Numbered from the stretch's first letter, positions 28,957 to 36,736 are shown. The stretch is DNA of 36,760 nt from an uncultured Clostridia bacterium (GCA_904419945.1 CAJFTM010000011.1:1-36760), one strand, 5' to 3'. The notes: generated from the letters alone by a model not told the origin. Translations and numbers: made by a program.

Positions 28957-28981
28957 CCGCGGACTTTCCGCGGAATTTTTT
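28957..28981 (+). terminator. Hairpin with plus-strand T-run at the edge of RNA copy A
   Basis: CCGCGGA (28957-28963) pairs with TCCGCGG (28967-28973) around CTT, followed by AATTTTTT on the plus strand. No plus-strand gene is seen before it. On the minus strand it would be a 5' hairpin of RNA copy A. Confidence 0.5.
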
Positions 28982-28993
28982 GATACGAAAATA

Positions 28994-29017
28994 TCCTCCC
29001 GCCCAACGGCGGGAGGA
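28994..29017 (-). terminator. Terminator of the XRE gene
   Basis: On the minus strand TCCTCCCGCC pairs with GGCGGGAGGA around a 4-base loop, followed by TATTTTCG. It lies about 95 bases after the XRE stop. Confidence 0.7.
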
Positions 29018-29111
29018 CATCCGGTCTCATAATCGGTTCACAGCGTCATCGGCGCGAACGGACCCTTCGCATCCGTCGATCGCGGTTCTCTTTGGCCGTC
29101 TTTTCCCCTCT

Positions 29112-29645
29112 TTAACGACGGCGCAGGAACAGACAGACGACGATGCCGAGCAGGAAAAGCGCCAGCCCGACGAGGAAAAACACCGTCAATTCGACCATAC
29201 CCGCCTGCCCGGCGGAAACAAAAAACAGCACGCTCGAGAAGAGCATGAGGATCAAACCCGCCACGATACAGAGGAGAATAAAGGCAACCGCCCCGCCCGA
29301 CAGCGGCCGCCCTGCGGCGGGCACATCCGGCGCGCGCTCGTCGGTGCTGCCGGCCGCTTTGCCGGAAGACGGCCCCACGACGGTATGCTCCTGCCCCTGC
29401 ACGGGCGCTCCCGACGAAGCACCGGGGAGGGGCAGCGCCTCCTCCCCGACCTCTGGCCGCAACGGCGCGCCGCAGCTCATGTGCAGCAGCTCGCACAGGC
29501 GGACGAGCTTATCCGTCTCGGGCAATGCAGCGTCCGACTCCCACTTGGATACGGACTGCCGCGTCACCCCCAACCGATCCGCCAATTCCTCCTGTGTCCA
29601 GCCCTTGGCACGGCGGGCTCTGGCAATTTTCTCTCCAATGGTCAT
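29112..29645 (-). CDS. XRE-family regulator with membrane anchor
   Basis: A 177-aa protein. Residues 1-60 are a Cro/CI-type helix-turn-helix (LADRLGVTRQSVSKWESDAALP). A Pro/Gly/Ala-rich linker (about 65-115) follows, then two membrane helices (about 117-140 and 150-173) and an RRR end. Such membrane-tethered XRE proteins are common in Firmicutes; their signals are mostly unknown. AAGGAGG lies 10 bases before the ATG. It is a single-gene unit with promoter 29674-29702. Its transcript could run into RNA copy A if the terminator at 28994-29017 is leaky. Confidence 0.88.
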   Translation of the reverse strand: MTIGEKIARARRAKGWTQEELADRLGVTRQSVSKWESDAALPETDKLVRLCELLHMSCGAPLRPEVGEEALPLPGASSGAPVQGQEHTVVGPSSGKAAGSTDERAPDVPAAGRPLSGGAVAFILLCIVAGLILMLFSSVLFFVSAGQAGMVELTVFFLVGLALFLLGIVVCLFLRRR

Positions 29646-29673
29646 GATGATTTACCTCCTTGTCTGTAACCGC

Positions 29674-29702
29674 ATTGTATCATGCGGACGGCATCCTGTC
29701 CA
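29674..29702 (-). promoter_or_regulatory. Sigma-A promoter of the XRE gene
   Basis: TGGACA (29697-29702), 17-base spacer, TACAAT (29674-29679) on the minus strand, 29 bases before the ATG. Confidence 0.75.
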
Positions 29703-29748
29703 CCACCCCGAACGTGCTTTTTGTCAACCTGCGGTTGCATTTGGTTGC

Positions 29749-29800
29749 AAAAAACAAAAAAGAGGGCTTTGCCGGACACACAGCCGCGACAAAGCCCCTC
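29749..29800 (-). terminator. Terminator of the phosphoglucomutase gene
   Basis: On the minus strand GAGGGGCTTTG pairs with CAAAGCCCTC (one bulge) around an 18-base loop, followed by TTTTTTGTTTTTTG. It begins 25 bases after the stop. Confidence 0.8.
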
Positions 29801-29824
29801 ATACCTGCCGAACGGGCAGGACAA

Positions 29825-31531
29825 TTACTTAATGAATGCCTCGAACGCGCTGCGCATGCGGTCGAACGCCTTTTCGGCGGCCTCCTCATCCTTCGCGCGG
29901 ACGGAATAGTAAATTTTCAGCTTCGGCTCGGTGCCGCTCGGGCGGACACAGATAAAGCTGCCGTTTTCCAGCTCGTAATAGACGGCGTTGGTCTTGGGAA
30001 TATCCATCGTTTCCTCCGTGCCATCCGTCAAGCGGCGCACCGAAGCAGAATAATCGCGCACGGCGACGACATTATAGATATCGAACTTTTCCACCTTTTT
30101 GGTCTTGAGCGAATCGACGAGAGCGTTCATCTCCTTCATCGCGTTCAGGCCGTCAAACTTGATGCTGATATTCTTATCCAAAACGTACTGGTACTTATCG
30201 TAGATGTCCATCAGGCGGCCGTAAACGGACTGACGGATATAGGTGTAGTAGCAGACCATTTCGGCGCACAGCATGGAAGCGACGACGGCGTCTTTATCGC
30301 GGCTTCCGTCCGTTCCGCGCAGATAACCGCAGCTCTCTTCAAAGCCAAAAATAAATGTCTTTTCGCCGTTCGCCTCGTACTCTTTGATCTTTTCGCCGAT
30401 GAACTTGAAGCCGACGGGCACATCGACCAATTCGACCCCGAAATCATCGCAGATGGCCTTCGCCATACCGGTGGTGACGAAGCTCTTGACGACGACGCCG
30501 TTGGAGGGCAGCTTCTGCTCCTCGCGCAGGCGGGTGAGGATATAATCGAGCAGGAGGATGCCGACCTGGTTGCCGGAAAGGGCGACAAACTCGCCCTTAT
30601 CGTCCTTAATGGCGACGCCGAGGCGATCCGAATCGGGATCGGTCCCGAACACGACGTCCGCGCCGATCTTCTTGGCGAGGGCGATGCCCATCGAGAGGGT
30701 CTCCTTGAACTCGGGGTTCGGCACTTCGACGGTGGAGAACTCCGGATCCTTTTTGACCTGTTCGGGGACGACGGTGACGTTGATCTTGAGCTTTTTAAGG
30801 ATGGTCGTGACGGGAACATAGCCGCTGCCGTGTACGGGCGTATAGACCAGCTTCAGATTCTTGCCCTCCTTCTTTACCGCCTGCGGCGAGAGGGTGAGCT
30901 TGGAGATTCTTTTATAATAAGTCTTATCTACGGACGAGGGTACGGACTTGATCAGCTTATTTTGGGCACCCTTGACGGAGAAATAATCGGCGATCTTCTC
31001 GATATAGCCGACGACGACCGCCGTCGCCTCGGGCGACATCTGCGCGCCGTCCTCGCCGTAAACTTTATACCCGTTGTATTCCTTGGGGTTGTGGCTCGCG
31101 GTGATCATGATGCCCGCGACCGTACCCAGGTGGCGCACTGCGTACGAAAGCATGGGCACGGGGTGCACTTCGTCAAACAAATAGGCGACGATGCCGTTGG
31201 CGGCGAGCACTTCCGCCGCCGCGCGCGCAAATTCATCCGACTTGCGGCGAGTATCGAACGAAATGACGACGCCGCGCTTCATGGCGGATTCCCCCAGCGA
31301 CTTGACATACTCGGCGAGGCCCTGCGTTGCGCGGCGCACCGTGTACACGTTCATCATGTTCGTGCCATACCCGATAATACCGCGCATGCCGGCCGTACCA
31401 AATTCGAGCTCCGCACCGAAGCGATACTCGATCGCCTTTGCGTCGTTCGCGACGGACAGCAGCTCTGCCTTCCCCTCCTCATTCAGTTCCGGGTTGTTGA
31501 GCCAGGACTGATAGACCGACTGATAATCCAT
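29825..31531 (-). CDS. pgcA: Phospho-sugar mutase, alpha-phosphoglucomutase type
   Basis: A 568-aa member of the alpha-D-phosphohexomutase family, probably interconverting glucose-1- and glucose-6-phosphate for polysaccharide and glycolipid precursors. The four family sites are present: phosphoserine TASHNP, metal loop GTDPDSDR, sugar loop GFEES and phosphate loop RPSGTEPK. The length matches Firmicutes PgcA/YhxB rather than the 450-aa GlmM. The ATG at 31531 has GGAGG 8 bases upstream; the in-frame TTG at 31537 would be only 2 bases from it. It follows the two membrane-protein genes with a 64-base gap holding a CCCGCA/TGCGGG hairpin at 31573-31587. Confidence 0.95.
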   Translation of the reverse strand: MDYQSVYQSWLNNPELNEEGKAELLSVANDAKAIEYRFGAELEFGTAGMRGIIGYGTNMMNVYTVRRATQGLAEYVKSLGESAMKRGVVISFDTRRKSDEFARAAAEVLAANGIVAYLFDEVHPVPMLSYAVRHLGTVAGIMITASHNPKEYNGYKVYGEDGAQMSPEATAVVVGYIEKIADYFSVKGAQNKLIKSVPSSVDKTYYKRISKLTLSPQAVKKEGKNLKLVYTPVHGSGYVPVTTILKKLKINVTVVPEQVKKDPEFSTVEVPNPEFKETLSMGIALAKKIGADVVFGTDPDSDRLGVAIKDDKGEFVALSGNQVGILLLDYILTRLREEQKLPSNGVVVKSFVTTGMAKAICDDFGVELVDVPVGFKFIGEKIKEYEANGEKTFIFGFEESCGYLRGTDGSRDKDAVVASMLCAEMVCYYTYIRQSVYGRLMDIYDKYQYVLDKNISIKFDGLNAMKEMNALVDSLKTKKVEKFDIYNVVAVRDYSASVRRLTDGTEETMDIPKTNAVYYELENGSFICVRPSGTEPKLKIYYSVRAKDEEAAEKAFDRMRSAFEAFIK

Positions 31532-31595
31532 ATACAAGACCTCCGATGAATCGAACTAATTCTATTTTCGGGCCCGCAGTCTGCGGGAACGAATT

Positions 31596-32567
31596 TCAAA
31601 CCTCAAAATCGTCGTAAAAATTCTCCTGCGTCCTCTCCTTGGGCAGGACGATGACGTCTTCGGCAAGGAAATACTTCTTCTTGCCAAAATGATAATAACT
31701 GACGAACTGGATGCAGATGAGCATCAGATACGACATGGGAATGGTGATGAGCAGCGCCGCACCGAAGCTGGCGAGTGCAAAGAGCACATTTACACACAAA
31801 ATCAACACGGCCGTGACCAGATACGTCGAAAACAGGGACCCAAACTTTTTCTTCGTGAAGCGAAAACCGTTTTTCAGCGCATCGCGCAGGCGCATCTTCT
31901 CCGTCACGAGGGAAGGGACTACATCGTTAAAGATGGTCAGCTTGACTGCCTGCGCCGCCAAAAGGAGAGCGACGGAAAAGAGCAGCGCCGCGACCGACGC
32001 CAAAAATGCCACCGTAATGACGCTGAGCAAGATCAAAAAGACCAGATAGCACAGCGCCAGCGAAAGAATATCATAGATAAACGTAACAGGAACGTAAATA
32101 ACCTGCCACAGGGCGGATCGCCCGAGATTGGCAATGCAGGTGACGGCGAACGGCTCGCTCGCATAGCTGGAGAGCCGGCTGTCGATCAGGCAGCCAAAGG
32201 TATAGTTGCCGATGCCATCCAAAAAGCGCGAAATGAGCATAACGGCGATCAGCCCGGTAAAGAAGAGCACGATATTGGATACATTCTGCTGCAGATGGTT
32301 GAGCAGAGCGCTGATGGCTGCCTGCAGCTGCTCGGCAAATGTACCCAAAAACTCGACGTCGCCCGACGTGATCGCGCGGAAAAATTCTCCGAAGAGCGTC
32401 AGGAGATCCTCCATCGGCTTACTGATAAACAGCCCGCGCAGCGGCGCATACAAAAGGGCTGCCGCAAGCGCAACGGTCACGATGGCCACCAGTGCCTTAT
32501 AAAGCAGCAACTTGTAATTGAGTTTAAAGTTATCGACCAATAACTGAAAGGCATTTTTAAAGAGCAC
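31596..32567 (-). CDS. Polytopic membrane protein, unknown (323 aa)
   Basis: A protein with about six hydrophobic segments (near residues 25-45, 95-115, 155-180, 180-210, 245-275, 270-295) and a charged C-terminus. I see no catalytic motif. Hydrophobic layout and the phrase LRDALKNGFRFTKKKFG resemble the next protein's LTGCGYMEALRYSNQLVAKE part, so the two may be paralogues of the same YesL/DUF975-like broad type; this is inference. The start is a GTG at 32567 with GAGG 9 bases upstream. It lies between the other membrane gene and pgcA with 64-base gaps each side. Confidence 0.75.
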   Translation of the reverse strand: MLFKNAFQLLVDNFKLNYKLLLYKALVAIVTVALAAALLYAPLRGLFISKPMEDLLTLFGEFFRAITSGDVEFLGTFAEQLQAAISALLNHLQQNVSNIVLFFTGLIAVMLISRFLDGIGNYTFGCLIDSRLSSYASEPFAVTCIANLGRSALWQVIYVPVTFIYDILSLALCYLVFLILLSVITVAFLASVAALLFSVALLLAAQAVKLTIFNDVVPSLVTEKMRLRDALKNGFRFTKKKFGSLFSTYLVTAVLILCVNVLFALASFGAALLITIPMSYLMLICIQFVSYYHFGKKKYFLAEDVIVLPKERTQENFYDDFEV

Positions 32568-32631
32568 GAAACGGTACCTCTACTTTCGAATATTGCGCCC
32601 CTGCCCGCCTGCAAAAAACGGATGTGATAGC

Positions 32632-33465
32632 TCAGCCGGCCGGGTTTCGGGGCAGATCCATCCGCTCTTCGCCGGTCAGGGCGAAGTAGGCGACAAACAT
32701 GAGCGACGCATAGTATAAAAACAGGAGCAGGACCAACAGCTCCACCGTCAGTACAACGGGAATGTTCAAATTACCCAACGAACTCAGCCCCACGACGAGC
32801 AGGTCGAGCACCAAACCCGCCGCGACCGGCAAACAAACTGCCAAAAACAGGTTGCCGCGCTCTTTGGCGACCAACTGATTGGAATAGCGCAGCGCCTCCA
32901 TGTATCCGCAGCCCGTCAAAAGGCGGCAGGGCAGCCACAGCAGCAGAAAGGATGCCCCATAACAAAGCAGGGCAACCAAACCGATCAGAGTGATCAAAAC
33001 GACGACCGAGCTCGCGATACCGGCCAAGAGCAGCGACTCGGCATAGAGCAAGCCGGCCGTGATCAGCGCCCAAACCTCATAGACGGCAAAGAAGACGAAC
33101 GTCACGACGCAGGTCGCCAAAAAATTGCAGTCAAACCGCCCGAACACCCCCTTGAATGTGCGGATCCCGAGGCGCATATGCTTCTCGATCAAGCCCAACA
33201 GCATCGGCATGCAGATGAGGATGCATACCCCGCACGCAATGGCAAACGGCCATCCGCTCGGATTGAACGGCGAAAGCATAAAAAAGAGATCGTAAAAGAA
33301 AAAATCCCCGTCCGTAAAGAACCCGCGCACCAGCCGTGCGAGGCTTTCCAGATCGACCGACATCGCCAAAAAATAAGACGGCAGCAGCGCGAAGACAAAA
33401 ATAAATATGAAATTTTTGAACATATAGCGCAACGCGCCGCCGATATATTTCACGGGATCAACCAT
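32632..33465 (-). CDS. Polytopic membrane protein, unknown (277 aa)
   Basis: About six membrane helices (near residues 17-35, 55-95, 115-140, 140-175, 205-235, 235-265) and short charged loops. No known motif. The ATG at 33465 immediately follows AGGGGG, too close for normal use; an in-frame GTG at 33453 is 12 bases from that site and may be the real start. First gene of a probable operon with the 323-aa membrane protein and pgcA, from the promoter at 33510-33538. Confidence 0.75.
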   Translation of the reverse strand: MVDPVKYIGGALRYMFKNFIFIFVFALLPSYFLAMSVDLESLARLVRGFFTDGDFFFYDLFFMLSPFNPSGWPFAIACGVCILICMPMLLGLIEKHMRLGIRTFKGVFGRFDCNFLATCVVTFVFFAVYEVWALITAGLLYAESLLLAGIASSVVVLITLIGLVALLCYGASFLLLWLPCRLLTGCGYMEALRYSNQLVAKERGNLFLAVCLPVAAGLVLDLLVVGLSSLGNLNIPVVLTVELLVLLLFLYYASLMFVAYFALTGEERMDLPRNPAG

Positions 33466-33509
33466 CCCCCTGTGTCCGCAGGGCAGACCTTTTGATTTTA
33501 TACACTTTT

Positions 33510-33538
33510 ATTATATAATAAAAGTTCCGAAATGTAAA
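33510..33538 (-). promoter_or_regulatory. Sigma-A promoter of the membrane protein-pgcA operon
   Basis: TTTACA (33533-33538), 17-base spacer, TATAAT (33510-33515) on the minus strand, within a very A+T-rich stretch. Confidence 0.75.
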
Positions 33539-33668
33539 GTCTTTATTTTATTTTATGTCAATTTTTTGCCGCCCATACGCCCGCCCGCATCGAACCGATT
33601 TCCGTTGGGGAAATATTGCATTGTCACTCTCTTCCCCTGCCACACAGGTACCCGGATCATTTGCATGC

Positions 33669-33705
33669 AAAAAGGGCGGCGCGCGCCTGATTGCGCGCGC
33701 CGCCC
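33669..33705 (-). terminator. Terminator of hsp20
   Basis: GGGCGGCGCGCGC (33674-33686) pairs perfectly with GCGCGCGCCGCCC (33693-33705), 6-base loop; on the minus strand it is followed by TTTTTGC. Confidence 0.8.
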
Positions 33706-33741
33706 TGCGGCATTTCGATCATCCTGCCCAAAAGCAGGCGA

Positions 33742-34161
33742 TCATTCGATCTCGATGTGGTGCTCTTCCTCTTTCTGCGGCATTTCCTTCGGAATACTCA
33801 CGCGCAGAATGCCGTTTTCATACTTTGCCTTGATATCCTCTTTGCGAATATCGCCGACATAGTAACTGCGGCTGCAAGAAAAGCTGCGCTCGCGGCGGAT
33901 ATAATTTTCCTTCTTGCCGCTTTCCTCTCTCTCGTTCTTGTTGGCAGTGATGTTCAGATAGCCGTCCTGCAAATCGATGTGGATATCCTTCTTGTCCATG
34001 CCGGGGATCTCCACTTCCATCTGATAGGCGTTCTCTGTCTCCTTGATATCCGTACGCATGTACTGCTGCGAACGTCTGCTGCCGTAAAAGGCCGGGAAGA
34101 AATCGTGCATTGCTTCTTCAAAGAAATCATAATCGTTGTTGCGAGTCAATTCATGTTTCAT
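33742..34161 (-). CDS. Small heat-shock protein, Hsp20 family
   Basis: A 139-aa ATP-independent chaperone that holds unfolded proteins. The alpha-crystallin domain spans about residues 35-125 with VEIPGMDKKDIHIDLQDG and the conserved A/NGILRVSIPK end (ENGILRVSIPKE). The N-terminal 30 residues are Phe-rich, as needed for oligomer formation. The ATG at 34161 has AAGGAG 10 bases upstream; the ATG 9 bases earlier overlaps it. It is a single-gene unit under a strong promoter overlapped by CIRCE-like repeats, so HrcA-type heat control is likely. Confidence 0.95.
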   Translation of the reverse strand: MKHELTRNNDYDFFEEAMHDFFPAFYGSRRSQQYMRTDIKETENAYQMEVEIPGMDKKDIHIDLQDGYLNITANKNEREESGKKENYIRRERSFSCSRSYYVGDIRKEDIKAKYENGILRVSIPKEMPQKEEEHHIEIE

Positions 34162-34182
34162 AACAATCATCTCCTTTTAGTG

Positions 34183-34232
34183 CTGGCACTTTCTATATTT
34201 AAGTGTTAGCACTCTCTATCAGATTCTGCTAA
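34183..34232 (-). promoter_or_regulatory. Two overlapping CIRCE-like operators before hsp20
   Basis: CIRCE is TTAGCACTC-N9-GAGTGCTAA. At 34206-34232 the plus strand has TTAGCACTC, 9 bases, TTCTGCTAA (15 of 18 match). At 34183-34209 it has CTGGCACTT, 9 bases, AAGTGTTAG. The two share TTAG at 34206-34209, so three half-site groups lie in a row between the -10 and the ribosome site. Binding of HrcA there would block transcription in unstressed cells. Confidence 0.7.
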
Positions 34233-34233
34233 T

Positions 34234-34261
34234 ATTATATCACTCTCATTTTTAATGTCAA
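34234..34261 (-). promoter_or_regulatory. Sigma-A promoter of hsp20
   Basis: TTGACA (34256-34261), 16-base spacer, TATAAT (34234-34239) on the minus strand, directly beside the CIRCE-like repeats. Confidence 0.8.
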
Positions 34262-34325
34262 GTATTTGATCGCACAATTTTCAAAAAATTGAAAAAATTT
34301 TTTCTCCAAACCGAATCAAAACGAA

Positions 34326-34352
34326 AGGCCCGGCAGATCCACTGCTGGGCCT
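34326..34352 (-). terminator. Terminator of the ade operon
   Basis: On the minus strand AGGCCCAGCAG pairs with CTGCCGGGCCT (one mismatch) around a 5-base loop, followed by TTCGTTTTG. It lies about 26 bases after the microprotein stop. Confidence 0.75.
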
Positions 34353-34377
34353 CCGAAGCAAACTTCGACTCCCTCTT

Positions 34378-34545
34378 TTATGCCTTTTCAGAAGTTTTTT
34401 TCTGATCAGCTTCGAGCAAAGAGACTGCCTGCGCCATGCGCTCGGTGCGGATCTCTGTGCCCGTTTCCGCGGCGAAGCGTTCGAGATAGCCTTCGAGAAT
34501 GCGCGCATCCTTGTCGTCGTCTTCGACCAGCAGCACCTCCAACAT
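34378..34545 (-). CDS. 55-aa receiver-domain fragment (microprotein)
   Basis: The start MLEVLLVEDDDKDARILEGY is a clear response-regulator receiver start: first strand, the acidic pair and helix 1, then strand 2 and helix 2 (to SLLEAD). It ends in QKKTSEKA before the strand that would carry the phosphorylated Asp, so it cannot be a working receiver. GGAGG lies 10 bases before the ATG at 34545, which is 1 base after the ade stop, so it is translated with ade. It may be a remnant of a regulator or a small interfering protein. It ends before a good terminator. Confidence 0.7.
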   Translation of the reverse strand: MLEVLLVEDDDKDARILEGYLERFAAETGTEIRTERMAQAVSLLEADQKKTSEKA

Positions 34546-34546
34546 C

Positions 34547-36265
34547 TCACCTCTCCTCCGCGTCAATGGAACAAAACGCAAATTTTTCAACATCGAACAG
34601 TCCCTGATCGGTCAGCTTGAGGGAAGGAATGACGGGCAGTGCGAGGAAGGAGAGCGCCATAAACGGATCGATCTCGCGCGAAACGCCCAAATCGTACGCG
34701 GCCTCGCGCAGCTCTTCGGCGCGGGCGACAAACTCTTCGGCCGGCAAGACGCTCATCAGTCCGCCGATCTCCAGCGGAAGCGAACAGGTGCGCCCCCGCC
34801 CGACGACGGCCATTCCCCCACCGATCCGGACAAGTTCCCGCGCGGCGGCGGCCATGTCGGCATTGTTGTCGCCGAGGACGATGATATTGTGCGAGTCGTG
34901 CGCGACGGTCGTGGCGATCGCCCCGCCCCACAGCCCGCACCCCTCCAGCAGGCCGAGGCCGATGTTCCCCGTTCCGCGATGCCGCTCGATGACGGCCAGC
35001 TTCAAGAGCTCTGTGCCGCGCAGGACGACATCTCCATCCTCCGAAGGGACGGTACGCACCGCCCTGCCGGTGATTAAACTGCCATGTTCAAGGCAAATGA
35101 CGTTGGCGCGCTCCCCCTTCAGGCGCAGCCGAAAGCCGTCGGGCGAGATCTCACCCGCGCGGACCGTGCCGCGCACCTCGTCCGGCAAATATTGATCTCC
35201 CGCCGCGAACAGCGGCATGCCGTCCATCGCTACGGCCTCGCCCCGTTTGAACGTATAAGAACAATGAAAATTTTGCAGGTCGTCAAAGACGGCGATATCC
35301 GCATCGTAGCCGGGTGCGATGGCGCCCTTCCCCCTCAAACCATAGCATTCGGCGGCGTTGAGCGTCGCCGCGATGACCGCCCAGACCGGATTCATGCCCG
35401 CCCCCACGGCGACGCGCAGGGCGTTATCGATATGCCCTTGCGCGCGGATATCCGCGGCGTGGCGATCATCCGTGCAGAACAAAAACCGCCGCAGATTGGC
35501 AGCCGTCACAGCGCGGCAGTTGGCGGCGACGTTGCGCGCCGCCGTCCCCTCCCGGAGATGAACGTACAGCCCTTTGGTCGCCTTTTCCTCCGCCTCTTCC
35601 GGGCAGGTGCATTCGTGATCGGTGGAAATGCCCGCCGCAATATAGGCGTCCAGCGTTTCCCCCTCTGCGCCGGGGGCATGGCCGTCGACGATCTTGCCGA
35701 GCGAGCGCGCCGCTTCCAACTTCTGCATGGCTTCCGCATCCCTTCCGATCACTCCGGGCAAGTTCATGAACTCGCCGAGCCCCCAAAAGAGATCTTCCCG
35801 CAGCAGCTGCTCCGTCTCCGCGCCGGAGATCGTTGCTCCGCTCGTTTCGAAGGGCGTAGCCGGCACGCAGGACGGGAGCATGAGCTTGACTTCGAGCGGC
35901 GTATTGGCTGCCGCGCGGGCCATATAACGCGCTCCCGCAACGCCGCACACGTTGACGATCTCGTGCGGATCGGCGATGACGGTCGTCGTGCCGCGCGGCA
36001 TGACGAGGCGGGCAAACTCCTCCGGCGCGAGCTGCGCGCTCTCGATATGGACATGCGCGTCGATAAGTCCCGGCACAGCGACCTTGCCGCGTATGTCGTA
36101 CTCGCGCTCTCCCTCGTATGTGCCGATCCCGACGATCTTGCCGCCTGTAATGGCGATATCCCCGCTCTGTACCTCGCCGGTAAATACATTGACAAATTTT
36201 CCGTTTTTGAGAACGACGTCCGCCGTACGGTTGCCGAGCGCGGCATCGATGTACTGTTCGATCAT
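34547..36265 (-). CDS. ade: Adenine deaminase
   Basis: A 572-aa amidohydrolase converting adenine to hypoxanthine and ammonia in purine salvage. Metal ligands appear in DAHVHIES (His71, His73), ADPHEI, DGHAPG and STDHECT; the late VAHDSHNI and GGGMAVV segments are typical of Ade. The length is normal for the family. The ATG at 36265 follows AAAGGGGG. It is the first gene of a unit with the 55-aa receiver fragment. A -10 TATAAT lies at 36297-36302 but the matching -35 (TTTTCT) is poor. RNA copy B lies upstream. Confidence 0.95.
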   Translation of the reverse strand: MIEQYIDAALGNRTADVVLKNGKFVNVFTGEVQSGDIAITGGKIVGIGTYEGEREYDIRGKVAVPGLIDAHVHIESAQLAPEEFARLVMPRGTTTVIADPHEIVNVCGVAGARYMARAAANTPLEVKLMLPSCVPATPFETSGATISGAETEQLLREDLFWGLGEFMNLPGVIGRDAEAMQKLEAARSLGKIVDGHAPGAEGETLDAYIAAGISTDHECTCPEEAEEKATKGLYVHLREGTAARNVAANCRAVTAANLRRFLFCTDDRHAADIRAQGHIDNALRVAVGAGMNPVWAVIAATLNAAECYGLRGKGAIAPGYDADIAVFDDLQNFHCSYTFKRGEAVAMDGMPLFAAGDQYLPDEVRGTVRAGEISPDGFRLRLKGERANVICLEHGSLITGRAVRTVPSEDGDVVLRGTELLKLAVIERHRGTGNIGLGLLEGCGLWGGAIATTVAHDSHNIIVLGDNNADMAAAARELVRIGGGMAVVGRGRTCSLPLEIGGLMSVLPAEEFVARAEELREAAYDLGVSREIDPFMALSFLALPVIPSLKLTDQGLFDVEKFAFCSIDAEER

Positions 36266-36296
36266 GGCTGCCCCCTTTCTTCAGTAAGTCACCGTT

Positions 36297-36325
36297 ATTA
36301 TAACACACCTTTCGGCAAAAGAAAA
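36297..36325 (-). promoter_or_regulatory. Possible promoter of ade
   Basis: TATAAT (36297-36302) on the minus strand with TTTTCT 17 bases upstream. If used, ade does not depend on transcription through RNA copy B. Confidence 0.4.
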
Positions 36326-36736
36326 GCCCTCCGCGAAAATTATATCCAGGGCGGCAAAATCCGTTTCTCCTTTCGCCCCTTCTTTTTCGGCATACATTCT
36401 ATATCCTCCGGCTGATCCGCAAATTTTTTCACGATCGTCATCTGTATGCGCAGCGCGCGGATTCATTTTTTGCATAGCCCTTATTTACCGGCATAACGCC
36501 ATGCGCTTTTTCGTTGGTCTGCCAAGCCATGCATTGGTCGCCCGCTGCCCGCCGCCGTGTCTTTTCCGTGCTTGATTTACTTCGCCTGTCATTTCGCACC
36601 CTTTTCATAAGCGTTCCATCTCTTTGACGTTCCTGTTTGCTTTTTCAGTCCGGCTGTTTTTTCTCTTTTTGCACGATTGTTCTTGCCTTTTCCCTCTGCT
36701 TTCGTGCATCGGCTGAGCCTCTCGCGGACGATCTGC
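36317..36736 (-). ncRNA. Structured RNA candidate, copy B (partial, upstream of ade)
   Basis: About 420 bases with no convincing gene. On the minus strand it repeats copy A in order: GTCCGCGAGAGGC..GCCGAT, GACTGAAAAAGCAAACAG, AAGCACGGAAAA, then a helix GCAGCGGGC/GCGCGCTGC (36539-36547 with 36450-36458) that holds hairpins, then the block CGG.AAAT.AGGGCT, then a helix GCATAC/GTATGC and a GCCCT/AGGGC hairpin followed by TTTTCTTTT. A GCACGA/TCGTGC helix (36670-36712) seems special to this copy. The 5' edge lies at the poly-G end of the window. Confidence 0.5.

Larger units (their letters stand above)
28612..28981 (-). ncRNA. Structured RNA candidate, copy A (feoA leader or independent RNA)
   Basis: About 370 bases without a gene, similar in sequence and architecture to 36317-36736. 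Read on the minus strand: a 5' hairpin (28957-28973), GTCCG.GAGAGGC..GCCGAT, A-rich linkers with AAAAAGCAAACAG and AAGCACGGAAAA, then a multibranched domain closed by GCAGGTAAC/GTTACCTGC (28756-28764 with 28684-28692) enclosing hairpins. Next is a long helix GGATATGC/GCATATCC and finally ATCCTTT/AAGGGAT plus TTTTTATT. G-U pairs in two helices favour the minus strand. The 3' hairpin reuses the end of the long helix, so the two could be alternatives. I cannot assign a known class. Confidence 0.55.

Noticed and set aside
28612-28981. Reading the feoA leader as a NiCo (czcD) riboswitch
   Set aside because: Metal genes and a four-way-like domain made it tempting, but the conserved junction sequences I remember from that class are not recognisable, and the same element also precedes ade.
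28839-29030. A Lys-rich 63-codon frame inside RNA copy A
   Set aside because: Low-complexity, without ribosome site, and the frame is not kept in copy B.
29660-31549. A 629-codon plus-strand frame over pgcA
   Set aside because: Antisense shadow; all family motifs are on the minus strand.
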